From positions 1-59,323 of the forward strand of contig JAQWSQ010000044.1 in NCBI GenBank assembly GCA_029243145.1: a DNA stretch of 59,323 nt. The letters run 5' to 3'. The DNA comes from Planctomycetaceae bacterium. GTDB taxonomy: Bacteria > Planctomycetota > Planctomycetia > Planctomycetales > Planctomycetaceae. Shown in pieces: positions 18,758 through 28,197 of the stretch; the stretch's first letter is position 1, and each line of letters starts with the position of its first letter. The notes beneath the pieces are model-generated. The model worked only from the letters and a program-made list of their open reading frames with translations, had not been told where the DNA came from and made no database searches. Both the position numbers and the translations under genes were made by a program.

Positions 18758-18793
18758 TGATGGACCAAATTGAAACAGTACGAGGTTGAGAAA

Positions 18794-20951
18794 ATGGACG
18801 TCAAAACAACATCCGACATCTATGACAAATTGAACTCACTCGCACGCGATTTGTGGTGGAGTTGGCAACCAGAAGTTGTCAGTATTTTTCGCGATTTGAA
18901 CCCAACCAAATTTCGACAAGTCGACCATAACCCGGTTATGCTGCTCGAAGAATACACACGACAAGAACTCGAGAACCGGGCTGCGGAGCTGATGCTCAAT
19001 TCGCGAGTCAATTGGGCATATCGGCGTTGGCAGGAATATCTCAACTCCCATCAGACTTGGGGGGCCACACATACCGGATTGTTGGGAAATCAGCCAGTCG
19101 CCTACTTCTCGGCAGAATTCGGGATCCACGAGTCACTCCCCAACTATTCGGGAGGCTTGGGTGTTCTTTCAGGAGACCACTTGAAATCGGCATCAGATCT
19201 GGGTGTCCCACTCGTCGCCGTCGGCTTGCTATATCAGGAAGGAAATTTTCATCAGACGGTGGATGCAGAAGGTCGTCAGCAGGAATCGTATCATCGCATC
19301 AATACCGATCATCTCCCGGTAGAAATGGTGAGGACCGAAGACGGTGAGGAAATGGTGATCGCCATCCAGACGCGTGGCGGTGATATCTTCGCCCGGATCT
19401 GGAAGGTCAGTGTGGGCCGGGTCTCGCTCTATCTGCTCGATACCCACGTCCCTCAAAATACGGAAGAAAACCAACGATTGACAGACCGCCTTTATGGTGG
19501 CGATCAATACAAACGCATTCGTCAAGAACTCCTCCTCGGTGTGGGGGGGGGGGGCCAGAGCCTTACACGCCATGGGCATCACTCCCAGTGTTGTCCATAT
19601 GAATGAAGGGCATTCCGCTTTTGCTCCGCTGGAATATGTGCGACAACTGATGCACGAAGATGGACGCAGCTACGATGACGCCGTGCGTGATGTCTCCGCC
19701 ATGAGCGTCTTCACCACACACACGCCGGTCGCCGCAGGACACGACCGATTTGATTCGTCCTTAATTGAAGAACATCTCGGACCGCTCGGCGACATGATTG
19801 GTCTCGACCATAACGGCATCATGGGGCTCGGTCGCGTTGATCCTCAAAACTCTGATGAATCATTTTGTATGACAGTGCTCGCGTTCAAAATGAGTAGCTG
19901 TGCCAATGCCGTCTCAAACCTGCATGGAGTTGTTAGTCGCAGAATGTGTTCACACTTGTGGCCTTGGAAAATTGAAAAAGAGATTCCCGTCGGACACATC
20001 ACGAACGGCGTTCATGTTCCCACTTGGCTTTCGGGACAGATGCGGGTTCTTTACGACCGTGTGTTGCCAGGAGGCTGGTCAAACCGTACGGGGGAACCGG
20101 AAGTCTGGTCGGACTTTGAAAAGATTTCGCCGGGTGAATTATGGGAAACTCACCAGTCTCTCAAAAATCGCTTGATCCAATTCGCGCGCGTCAACGCCGC
20201 TAATCAAGCACAGCGCCGAGGAGAAAATCCCGAGCAGATTGAGCGTTTGCAGTCCGCGTTGGATCCTCGTATGTTGACAGTCGGTTTTGCTCGTCGATTT
20301 GCTCCTTATAAGCGGGCCGACATGATTCTTCGCGACTTGTCCGAGTTTCGCAAAATCATCCTCGACTCCGAGCGACCGGTGCAGTTGATTTTCGCTGGCA
20401 AATCTCATCCGGCAGACGAAAACGGCAAAGCCATTCTGCAACGTATCTTCAAACTGATGCAAGCCCCAGAATTCAAAGGTCGCGTCCTCTTTCTTGAAGA
20501 TTACGACATCAACCTCGCCCGACATCTGGTGCAGGGAGTCGATGTGTGGCTCAATAATCCTCGGAGACCGTTGGAAGCTTCAGGAACTAGCGGTCAAAAG
20601 GTGGTTCTTAACGGCGGTCTGAACTGCTCAATTCTGGATGGTTGGTGGGCCGAAGCATTTGACGGCGAGAACGGGTTTGCCATCGGTGAAGGACGGTCTC
20701 ACTCCAATAATGACGTTCAGGACGAACGAGACGCTGTGGCCTTGCACGATGTGCTCGTCAATGAAGTCATCCCCTTATACTACGACCGAGATGACGACGA
20801 TCTCCCGCAAGCGTGGATTCAACGCATGAAGCGAGCCGTTCGCACTTTGGGTTGGCGATTCAATGCCGACCGCATGGTGATGGACTATGTCCAATCAACC
20901 TATGTCCCTGCGGCGGGCGGTGTTTCCTGCGATCTCAACTCGGTGCATTAA
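18794..20951 (+). pseudogene. glgP: Alpha-glucan phosphorylase, split by a frameshift in a 12-G tract
   Basis: The enzyme releases glucose 1-phosphate from glycogen or other alpha-1,4-glucans with PLP. The N-terminal half (18794 to stop at 19606) has LARDLWWSWQPE, AYFSAEFGIHESLPNYSGGLG and GDHLKSASDLG. The C-terminal half (open from about 19494 to 20951) has [31 protein letters not shown] and the PLP-lysine motif EASGTSGQK. The halves meet at a run of 12 G (19543-19554). Relatives read LGVGGVRAL there, which needs 8 G for the exact family length or 11 G for one extra glycine. With 12 the frame is broken. This could be mutation, phase-variable slippage or a sequence error. ATG 18794 has GAGGTTGAG upstream. 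Confidence 0.9.
19543..19554 (+). repeat. Poly-G tract (12 G) inside glgP
   Basis: Twelve consecutive G residues lie at the exact point where the two phosphorylase frames must join. Changing the tract to 11 or 8 G restores one open frame. Confidence 0.95.
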
Positions 20952-20962
20952 TCCACATGAAG

Positions 20963-22504
20963 TCACTTGGGAGGGGACGGCTCGCGCCATTGGCGTCCAT
21001 CGTTGGCCATCAACGCCATGGCTTTGTCTGGCCCCCAAGATCCGCCCGCATAGGGCAGTGGGCCGGAGTCATCCTTCTGCCAGTGTTCGAGAATCGGAGT
21101 CACAAACTTCCAGGCGGCTTCTAATTCATCGCTACGGGTGAACAATGTCGAATCGCCTCTCAAGACATCCAGCAACAATCGTTCGTAGGCTTCAGGCAGT
21201 TCGAAGGTGAAAGAATCCTCGTATTCAAAATCCATCATGACCGGATGTATTTGATATTGCATGCCGGGACGTTTGGTGCCGACACGCAACGAAATCGATT
21301 CTTTAGGTTGAATGCGAAAGATCAACGTATTGGGTTGCGCTTCCACCATCTCGCACATGTCTCCATCGCACTCGACAGTCGTAAACAGATTTAATGGGGG
21401 ATGCTTGAACTGAACAGCAATCTCGGTCACTCGTTGTGGTAAGCGTTTTCCGGTCCTCAGATAGAACGGTACACCGGCCCATCGCCAGTTATCAACATTC
21501 ACCTTCATCGACACGTATGTTTCCGTCTCAGACTGATCGTCAACGCGATCTTCTTCGCGATAAGGCAAGGTGGGCGCACCTTGATGAGTTCCTGCCACAT
21601 ATTGTCCACGAAACGCCCACTCATCGATTTCAGTTCCAGCCGGTTTCAGTGCCTGTAAGACTTTCAGTTTTTCGTCACGAATATCATTCGCCCGAAACAA
21701 GGCCGGCGGCTCCATGGCAATCAAACAAAGCAACTGCAACACATGATTTTGGAGCACATCACGCATTGCCCCTGACGCATCGTAAAGCGCACCACGACCT
21801 CGCTCCATTCCCTGATCCTCGGCCACAGTGATCTGAATATGATCGACGTGATTCCGATTAAGCAACGGTTCAAAAATCGCATTGCCGCAACGGAAGAGCA
21901 AAATATTCTGAACAGTCTCTTTGCCCAGATAATGATCGATGCGATAAATCTGATCTTCTGTGAGCAATCGGCTGAGGTGTGTCGTCAGATCTTGGGCAGA
22001 TTTTAGATCGGTTCCGAACGGTTTTTCAAACACAATCCGTAACCAGTGGTCGTCATCGCGACCGGGAATCATTCCTTCGGAGGACATATTTTCGATGGCC
22101 GGCAAAAACAATTTTGGAGCGGTCGCCATATAGACAACACGATTCGGTTCGATGCCTGCCTCTGCTTCGATTTCCCTCACGCGGTGTTTCAAATTTTCAT
22201 AATCGTCCTGTTGGGTGATATCCGTTTCAATGTAATAAAGTCGGGACGCGAAAGTTTTCCATACCTCAGCAGTGATCTGATCGCTACGCGAGAACTCATT
22301 GACGGCTTGCTCCATTTCGACTCGGAACTCATCGTCAGTTTTTGCTCGCCGTGCGACACCAATAATCGGACAGTTTTGCGGCAAAAAACCGTCGCGCGAG
22401 AGTTGGAATAACGCCGGCATCAGCTTGCGAGCAGTCAGATCCCCCGATGCTCCAAAGATGAGTAATGATGCGGGTTCTTTAACGAGATCAGACGCATTGG
22501 ACAT
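20963..22504 (-). CDS. zwf: Glucose-6-phosphate 1-dehydrogenase
   Basis: Zwf oxidises glucose 6-phosphate to 6-phosphogluconolactone with NADP or NAD, feeding the pentose phosphate pathway. The 513-residue protein has the nucleotide-binding GASGDLTARK (18-27), the substrate motif RIDHYLGKE (188-196, containing the catalytic His) and the C-terminal DVLRGDSTLFTRSDELEAAWKF segment. It converges with glgP, the stops being 11 bases apart. Together with glgP and the isomerase it makes a small carbohydrate group, though on opposite strands. Confidence 0.97.
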   Translation of the reverse strand: MSNASDLVKEPASLLIFGASGDLTARKLMPALFQLSRDGFLPQNCPIIGVARRAKTDDEFRVEMEQAVNEFSRSDQITAEVWKTFASRLYYIETDITQQDDYENLKHRVREIEAEAGIEPNRVVYMATAPKLFLPAIENMSSEGMIPGRDDDHWLRIVFEKPFGTDLKSAQDLTTHLSRLLTEDQIYRIDHYLGKETVQNILLFRCGNAIFEPLLNRNHVDHIQITVAEDQGMERGRGALYDASGAMRDVLQNHVLQLLCLIAMEPPALFRANDIRDEKLKVLQALKPAGTEIDEWAFRGQYVAGTHQGAPTLPYREEDRVDDQSETETYVSMKVNVDNWRWAGVPFYLRTGKRLPQRVTEIAVQFKHPPLNLFTTVECDGDMCEMVEAQPNTLIFRIQPKESISLRVGTKRPGMQYQIHPVMMDFEYEDSFTFELPEAYERLLLDVLRGDSTLFTRSDELEAAWKFVTPILEHWQKDDSGPLPYAGGSWGPDKAMALMANDGRQWREPSPPK

Positions 22505-22870
22505 GGGAAATAGTCTTCAGTATTCAAAATTTCGTGAGAGCAGCGCTTGTTAGAATCTATCCTAACTGTTGCGAATTCAGTTTGGTAGAGCGACAGAATG
22601 ATGAGTTCGCTTCAATGTCTCGGTCTTGTTGTTCACTTCACACGTCGCTGAACGACCCGTAGCTGAATTCGCAAGAATTCAGAAGGACCGATGCTCCCCC
22701 CGCATTTCGTCTGAATTCTTGCGAGTCCAGCTGCTCGTCCGTCAAGCCTCGATGTGAAGACGCAAACCTCGGACGAACCGAAAAACAGACTCGAAAAGAT
22801 CGACCTCTTTGAATAGGCCGCTTCTCGAGTCTGGAAGACTTTCAGCAGAATTAAGTTGATCTACGGGCTG
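22505..22870. other. Intergenic stretch with long inverted repeat
   Basis: No gene is seen between zwf and the RidA gene. The stretch contains the inverted repeat listed at 22661-22732 and otherwise plain sequence. The zwf promoter should be near 22505-22620. Confidence 0.5.
22661..22732. repeat. Long inverted repeat with nested palindrome
   Basis: The 23-base arms (22661-22683 and 22710-22732) match at 21 of 23 positions, with a 26-base loop. The left arm also contains its own palindrome, CTGAATTCGCAAGAATTCAG. This looks like a dispersed repeat, and a similar GAATTCTTGCGAATTC core is, from memory, frequent between planctomycete genes. No T-run follows, so it is unlikely to be a terminator. 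Confidence 0.6.
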
Positions 22871-23329
22871 TTAAGCCAGTTCGGCGATCACTTCAATTTC
22901 AATCGCGATATTGCCCGGCAAGGAACCCATACCGACAGCAGATCGTGCAGCACGTCCGTTTTCACCCCAAAGCTCGACAAACAGTTCACTGCAACCATTG
23001 ATCACACTTGGATGTTCGGTGAAATCAGGAACCGCGTTGACCATGCCGAGAACTTTGATAATCCGTTTCACTTTATCTAGGCTACCAAGTTGGTCTTTGA
23101 TGGTCGCCAGTAAGGCGAGTCCGGTCTGTTGAGCGGCCGCTTTTCCTTCTTCCTGCGTCAGATCGCTGCCGACCTTTCCGCTGATCAAGGTGCCGTCCGA
23201 TTTGAGTGGACCGTGCCCGGAGAGATAGATCAAGTTCCCGGTTTGCACCAGCGGGCTGTACACTCCGGCCGGTTTGGGGGCGGGAGGAAGTTCGAGTCCC
23301 AGTTCGGCGAGTTTTGCGTCTGCACTCAT
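22871..23329 (-). CDS. RidA/YjgF-family protein
   Basis: A 152-residue member of the RidA family, which hydrolyses reactive enamine/imine intermediates released by PLP enzymes. Typical features are GNLIYLSGHGP, the trimer-interface region and RAARSAVGMGSLPGN with the conserved arginine, then IEIEVIAEL at the end. It belongs to the longer YjgF-like subgroup (about 150 residues), so true deaminase function is less certain. The ATG has AGGAG eight bases upstream. It stands alone. Confidence 0.88.
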   Translation of the reverse strand: MSADAKLAELGLELPPAPKPAGVYSPLVQTGNLIYLSGHGPLKSDGTLISGKVGSDLTQEEGKAAAQQTGLALLATIKDQLGSLDKVKRIIKVLGMVNAVPDFTEHPSVINGCSELFVELWGENGRAARSAVGMGSLPGNIAIEIEVIAELA

Positions 23330-23514
23330 GATGAATACTCCTGATTACAATCGATTCTGTGGATGATGAATTGGCGAGAACTCAGAGTCTAATCGAAACA
23401 TCGGTCGAAATCTCGCCTCCCACAAAAAATTCGGGGTCAGGGTCGTTCGGCTTTGGAATCAATCCCGTTACACTTGTTCCGATACAATCTGGCGATTCAT
23501 AACAGGATGCGACG

Positions 23515-24294
23515 ATGGAGACGATTCAGGGACATCTCTACGATTACCCCAAGTATTACGATCTGATTTTTGGTTCGGATTGGAAATCCGAGTTTGATTT
23601 TCTTGAGGATGTCTTTGAAAAACACACAGATCGGATGGTCGAGCGACTTTTTGAACCCGCCTGCGGAACGGGGCGTCTTCTGATCAAGTTTGCACAGGCC
23701 GGATATACCGTCGCGGGGAACGACTTGAATCCCAAAGCCATCGCCTACTGCAACACGCGACTAGAGCGAAACAATTTCGTTCCAACTGCCTTCGTCGGCG
23801 ATATGACCGACTTTACGGTTAAGAAGAAATTCGATGCCGCCTTCAACACGATTAACTCCTTTCGACATATCGAGAGCGAGAAGGGAGCGGTCGGGCATCT
23901 GAAGTGTATCGCAGACTCTATCTACAAAGGCGGGATCTATATTCTCGGTCTCCATCTGACCCCGACCGTGGGGCCACCGATTCAATCCGAATCATGGTCG
24001 GCACAAAAAGGCGCGTTGTGTGTCAACTCGCACATGTGGTCCATCGATCTTGATCTCAAAAAGCGGAACGAACATCTCGGGATGACCTTTGATATCTACA
24101 CGCCCAAAAAACAATTTCGACTCGAAGATCGCATGAATTACCGGACTTACACCGCCAAGCAGTTTTCTTCCCTGCTGAAAAAAGTCCCTGAATTCGAAAC
24201 ACTGGAAATTTACGACTTTTCTTATGAAATCGACGCCCCCGTCACAATCAACGAAACCTCTGAAGATGTCGTCTACATTTTACGAAAACGATAA
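23515..24294 (+). CDS. Class I SAM-dependent methyltransferase
   Basis: A 259-residue Rossmann methyltransferase. Motif I is LFEPACGTGRLLIKFAQAG, followed by VAGNDLNPKAI (acidic motif II) and FDAAFNTINSFRHI (motif IV region). The second half is beta-rich and could bind the substrate, but I cannot name it. The ATG has AGGA seven bases upstream. Peptide deformylase follows about 100 bases later on the same strand. Confidence 0.85.
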   Translation: METIQGHLYDYPKYYDLIFGSDWKSEFDFLEDVFEKHTDRMVERLFEPACGTGRLLIKFAQAGYTVAGNDLNPKAIAYCNTRLERNNFVPTAFVGDMTDFTVKKKFDAAFNTINSFRHIESEKGAVGHLKCIADSIYKGGIYILGLHLTPTVGPPIQSESWSAQKGALCVNSHMWSIDLDLKKRNEHLGMTFDIYTPKKQFRLEDRMNYRTYTAKQFSSLLKKVPEFETLEIYDFSYEIDAPVTINETSEDVVYILRKR

Positions 24295-24396
24295 CCCTTC
24301 TTGCGTGGTAGAACACTCGCCTCCACAGGCTTCAAGTTTTATACTAAAACACATCTGCAAATCATCGATTGACGCCGACCTGGAAGTTGTATTGCC

Positions 24397-24972
24397 ATGC
24401 TGGAAATAGTCCATTACCCACACCCTGCTCTCCGCTGGAAATCCAAGCCCATTCAGCGTATCGATGCGGAGTTACGAAAAACCGTCGAAGAGATGTTCGA
24501 GTTGATGTATGAGTTCAAAGGCATCGGGTTGGCCGCCAATCAGGTGGCGTTACCCTATCGTCTGTTCATCGTGAATCCGACGGGCGACCCAGACGAGAAT
24601 GATCAGGAAATCGTCTTCATCAATCCCGAAATCTCCCGTCGGAAGGGAAGCATTGAAGGCGAGGAAGGTTGTTTGAGCTTGCCTGATGTGTACGGTCAGG
24701 TTCGCCGGGCGAATGATATTGTGGTGGACGCCTTCGATCTTTCTGGCCAGTCTTTTCAATACACACTGGACGATTTACCGGGCCGCGTCGTTCAGCATGA
24801 ATACGATCACATCGATGGCGTCATGTTTTTCGACCGCATGCAACCGGAAGGGCTCGAAGAGATTCAAACCAAGATTGATGACTTCGAACATCTCTTTCGA
24901 CAGTCGCAACAATCGGGAGAGACGCCAGCCGATGATGAACTCAAGAAACAACTCAAAACTCTCGAACATTAG
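24397..24972 (+). CDS. def: Peptide deformylase
   Basis: This enzyme removes the formyl group from the initiator methionine of new proteins. All three motifs are present: GIGLAANQ (42-49), EGCLSLP with metal ligand C92, and QHEYDHIDG with H134, E135 and H138. The 191 residues include a charged C-terminal tail beyond the core. It converges with the XdhC gene, 28 bases apart. No formyltransferase gene (fmt) is in the window. Confidence 0.97.
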   Translation: MLEIVHYPHPALRWKSKPIQRIDAELRKTVEEMFELMYEFKGIGLAANQVALPYRLFIVNPTGDPDENDQEIVFINPEISRRKGSIEGEEGCLSLPDVYGQVRRANDIVVDAFDLSGQSFQYTLDDLPGRVVQHEYDHIDGVMFFDRMQPEGLEEIQTKIDDFEHLFRQSQQSGETPADDELKKQLKTLEH

Positions 24973-25000
24973 ACGGCACGCAACTTCGCTGTGAGTGCGC

Positions 25001-26104
25001 TTACTGCGTTTCTTGAGAAGGCAGTTCAGAGAGCGGGTTTCGGGCACGATATTCAGCAGGGATACCACCCAAATTGCGATGAGCAATCAGCTCGGCGACC
25101 ATGCTGATGGCAATTTCGGGAACCGTTTGCGAACCAATATCGAAACCGATGGGAGCATACACACGCTCTAACAAATCCGCCGAGACCCCGCGTCGCAACA
25201 AGTCTTCAAAAATCAGTTTGATCTTTCGTTTGCTACCAATGAGTCCGACGTACGACGCATCGGTCTGCACCAGATGATAGAGCGCTTCTTCATCGTGATT
25301 ATGGCCCCGCGTGACGATCAAACAAAGTGTGTTACTGTCGATTTCCAAACTCGGCAAGGCATCCATAAACTCCCCCACCACGAGTTTCTGAGCGTGAGGA
25401 AATCGTGCCGCGTTACAGTATTCTGCGCGATCATCGACGATTGTCAGATCGAATCCGACATCGGCGGCCAGCTCGGCAACCTTTTCCCCCACATGACCGG
25501 CTCCGACAATCACCAGCTTGCAGCGCTGCAAATACGTGAGGTAAGAAATCCCCTCAACAACATAGGGCCTCGGACGACTGCGAACCGGTTTGAAATGAGC
25601 ACTCACGGGGCGACTCAAATCGATGTTCGCCATTGTAGCGATCAAAGAATCTTCATGATCGAACAGATAGCGATCGCCGGGATGAGCGTCTTTTAACGCA
25701 TCACCTTTTGCCTCGATCACGACTGCTTCCGTCAGTCCTGCGCCTTGTTCAAACTGTTGAATGAGAGATTGATAGTACGAGGTGTCGGTCTCTGCACGAA
25801 TAGGATCGACCAGCATCGTCATTCGACCGCCACAGATGAGACCATCGTCCCAGCCATAATCGGAATCGAGCTGAAAGGTGAGAAGTTGGCGTTCACCGGT
25901 TTGAAAAAGTTTGAGAGCCTGACGTTTGACATCGGCTTCGACACAGCCTCCTCCCAACGTGCCGGATTGGGAGCCATCGGGATAGACGAGCATGACGGCC
26001 CCCGCCTTTTGCGGCGTTGAGCCTCGTGTTTCTACCAGCGCGGTATAAATGACAGGACGCGATTGTGCAATCGCTTGTTTGAGATCAGAGATCAACTGTT
26101 GCAT
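25001..26104 (-). CDS. XdhC/CoxI-family molybdoenzyme maturation factor
   Basis: A 367-residue protein of the XdhC family, which binds molybdenum cofactor and helps load and sulfurate it into hydroxylases such as xanthine dehydrogenase. The N-terminal domain has the signature GSTPQKAGAVMLV and GTLGGGCVEADV. The C-terminal Rossmann domain has LVIVGAGHVGEKVAELA and LTIVDDR. No xdhA or xdhB is nearby. The only molybdoenzyme in the window is the YdeP-like gene at 30917, a different family, so a functional link is speculative. Confidence 0.92.
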   Translation of the reverse strand: MQQLISDLKQAIAQSRPVIYTALVETRGSTPQKAGAVMLVYPDGSQSGTLGGGCVEADVKRQALKLFQTGERQLLTFQLDSDYGWDDGLICGGRMTMLVDPIRAETDTSYYQSLIQQFEQGAGLTEAVVIEAKGDALKDAHPGDRYLFDHEDSLIATMANIDLSRPVSAHFKPVRSRPRPYVVEGISYLTYLQRCKLVIVGAGHVGEKVAELAADVGFDLTIVDDRAEYCNAARFPHAQKLVVGEFMDALPSLEIDSNTLCLIVTRGHNHDEEALYHLVQTDASYVGLIGSKRKIKLIFEDLLRRGVSADLLERVYAPIGFDIGSQTVPEIAISMVAELIAHRNLGGIPAEYRARNPLSELPSQETQ

Positions 26105-26243
26105 GGATCGAATCAGGGAGAGGAAGGGGGCGTTTCCTCCATGTTAAGCGGAAAAAAACAATCAGGACAGTCCGCGTCCAACTTCCTAACCGGTTTGACC
26201 AACCTTTTTGCGAACTCTACCGATCTCTCAGTAACACATAGGG

Positions 26244-27179
26244 TTAATTGATTGAGAGAAGTGGAGCTTCAATTTTCTCGGGTTCAACCCGTCTCCGAAA
26301 CAAGCCGCGCAACTCGGAGAAGTCGTCATAAGTCACGAAGCTCATCCAGCCCGTCATCATGATCCAATGAAACATCATCAGGTTCATTGTGAGATCAGTT
26401 GTGAGGTGAAAAGTGAGCAACACCAAAATCGTGGCTCGTCGTGTCTTACGGAACCACAAAAGTACCGGAGCAATCAATTCAAGTAGAAGCACCGACCATG
26501 TCATCATCTTCAGGATCAATAAATTTTCGGTGATCAGCTCGGGCAGCGGCAGACGCTGAAAATCATCGAGCCGAGTGACATAATACATCGCCGTACCGTC
26601 TAACCAAGCTTCTCCTCGCAGCTTTTGCCAGACACAGGCCAGCATCATGGCCGTCATCTGAACCTGAAACAGCCGCAACGGCCAAATCGGATACGGCGTT
26701 GAATCTGTTTTCCCAGGCAAGCCGGCTTGTTTGATCTCATCTGGCCCAGGAGCGAAGATCAGGAAGAACGCAAACAGCCGAAAAACAGTATCTTCGCCGT
26801 CAAAAATCAGAGTGTTGGAATTGTACAAACCTGATAGCAACACAAACACGCAAAGTGCCGAACACCGAGGATACCAGCCAATCATCAACGAACCGAGACA
26901 CGCAAACAGAGTCAGAAAATAAGCATCGACTCCCCAGACTGTTCGTGGAACAAACGTCGAGATCTTCCAACTGGAACTCGATAATTGCTCGTAAATATCG
27001 TCCGGTATCAAACCCTCTGCACCAAAAAACAGATGGCGGTCTGGCCATAAAAATAGCAGATTGATCGCGAGGAACATGCCGAACAGCGGACGAATCATAT
27101 TCAGGATTCGTAAATCGCCCGATGCGAGCAGGAATCGGTCAATTGCCGAACAGCATAATTTCAGACTCGGGAATTGCAT
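26244..27179 (-). CDS. HTTM-domain integral membrane protein
   Basis: A 311-residue protein with about seven to eight membrane helices, matching by eye the HTTM (horizontally transferred transmembrane, vitamin K carboxylase-like) family. Signs are the early helix before WPDRHLFFGAEGL, the FRLFAFFLIFAPG segment, and the central PIWPLRLFQVQMTAMMLACVWQKL block. The enzymatic activity of bacterial HTTM proteins is mostly unknown. The start is uncertain: ATG 27179 gives 311 residues and a 41-base overlap with the upstream gene, while ATG 27251 gives 335. Either overlap implies coupling to the gene at 27139. Confidence 0.8.
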   Translation of the reverse strand: MQFPSLKLCCSAIDRFLLASGDLRILNMIRPLFGMFLAINLLFLWPDRHLFFGAEGLIPDDIYEQLSSSSWKISTFVPRTVWGVDAYFLTLFACLGSLMIGWYPRCSALCVFVLLSGLYNSNTLIFDGEDTVFRLFAFFLIFAPGPDEIKQAGLPGKTDSTPYPIWPLRLFQVQMTAMMLACVWQKLRGEAWLDGTAMYYVTRLDDFQRLPLPELITENLLILKMMTWSVLLLELIAPVLLWFRKTRRATILVLLTFHLTTDLTMNLMMFHWIMMTGWMSFVTYDDFSELRGLFRRRVEPEKIEAPLLSIN

Positions 27180-27711
27180 GGGGATACCAGGAATAGAATC
27201 GTTCGGGGTCTCGAAATTGCGGAGTGGTATAGGCTTTTCGCCAATGTTCATCGGGCGGTAATAAGGTCTCGCCCAGATAAATCATGTCGGCCCAACGCAC
27301 GTTTTTTTGTTCATTTTTAGAAGCAGTTCGAATAATGTGATCACTTAATGCTGGGTACAACAAATGCCCTCGGCTGGTAATCATATTTTCGAAGTATTCG
27401 TTGCGTCGAAAGTTTCTCATTCGTTGCCAGTTGGATGCCGTCGTCCAATCGAGAGTGCTCCATCGAGTTTGGGAACCATCTTCCCAACTAATTTCACACT
27501 CCAGACGAGTGTTCCAGTGGTCAATGACGGGTGCGAACAGATCCCAATTCCCTTGCCATAAACTGGTCGATTCCAACACGGGATCAATCAGATTATCGAC
27601 GTGCTTGTGGGCTTCAAAAGTTTGCGGTGTCATTTCAATCAACGACAATGCCCAGAAACCGAGAACGCCCAGCAAGACCAACGGTCGAGAGTGATAAAGA
27701 GATGGCGACAT
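27139..27711 (-). CDS. Hypothetical membrane-anchored partner of the HTTM protein
   Basis: A 190-residue protein with one hydrophobic segment at about residues 10-27 and a Trp-rich extracytoplasmic domain (WQGNWDLFAPVIDHWNTRLECEI). It overlaps the HTTM gene, so the two are probably translated together and work together. I have seen such small proteins beside HTTM genes in planctomycetes but know no function. The FYSWYPHAIPE segment near the end is reminiscent of proteins that accompany HTTM domains. Confidence 0.75.
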   Translation of the reverse strand: MSPSLYHSRPLVLLGVLGFWALSLIEMTPQTFEAHKHVDNLIDPVLESTSLWQGNWDLFAPVIDHWNTRLECEISWEDGSQTRWSTLDWTTASNWQRMRNFRRNEYFENMITSRGHLLYPALSDHIIRTASKNEQKNVRWADMIYLGETLLPPDEHWRKAYTTPQFRDPERFYSWYPHAIPESEIMLFGN

Positions 27712-28118
27712 TGCCGAAATCCGTTTCGGTTCACGATGATGAAGTCACTGGGAACTTTGTTAAGGAGTCCCCCAAGCCAGAATCAATATCTGATCTCGGT
27801 TCATTTGACAACCGGAAATCTCTGACAGGAACAGCTTTCAGACGGCTTCCGACTGTATCGATTGTCGGAATATTAAGGACCAAGAATTAGTGGGCCAGCA
27901 TCGTTCGCTCGGTTTACACGTCCGTTAACCGGGGGGAGCGCGAAGCCTAGTTTTATCGCCAGCGATGAAATCCCCAAGAAAGTCGCCGAATCTTTTAGGA
28001 CTCATAAGTTCCACTCGGATAAGAGATTAGGGAATTTCCCCATCCCTAAAGTGATTGTTTCCCCCAAATTGCCCAGTTCGGCACGGCCTCTGCTTTTCAT
28101 GGGCTTGGGTACCCAAAG
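27712..28118. other. Intergenic region upstream of the pilin leader
   Basis: A divergent region between the HTTM pair and the pilin. It holds a short hairpin near 28030 (TTAGGG facing CCCTAA) and the 12-base palindrome TTGGGTACCCAA at 28105-28116, just before the structured leader. No gene-like frame is seen. Confidence 0.4.
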
Positions 28119-28161
28119 TATGCGCGGAGGGTTCCGATGAAAGCCATCGGCTCCGACGTAT
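28119..28161 (+). promoter_or_regulatory. Structured leader hairpin before the pilin gene
   Basis: An extended hairpin can be drawn: TATGCG-CGGAG-(GGTT bulge)-CCGATG, loop AAAGC, CATCGG-CTCCG-(A bulge)-CGTAT. That is about 17 pairs including two G-T pairs. It lies 37 bases before the pilin ATG, so it is probably transcribed as 5' leader RNA. It does not fit the c-di-GMP-I or -II riboswitch consensus that I know. The role is unknown. Confidence 0.45.
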
Positions 28162-28197
28162 GGACTAAAGAAATTTTTCGAGAAATGGAGAAGCAAA

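Noticed and set aside
28081-28161. c-di-GMP (GEMM) riboswitch before the pilin
   Set aside because: Pieces such as AAAGCC recall the consensus, but the order of stems and the tetraloop/receptor do not fit, so I report only an unclassified hairpin.
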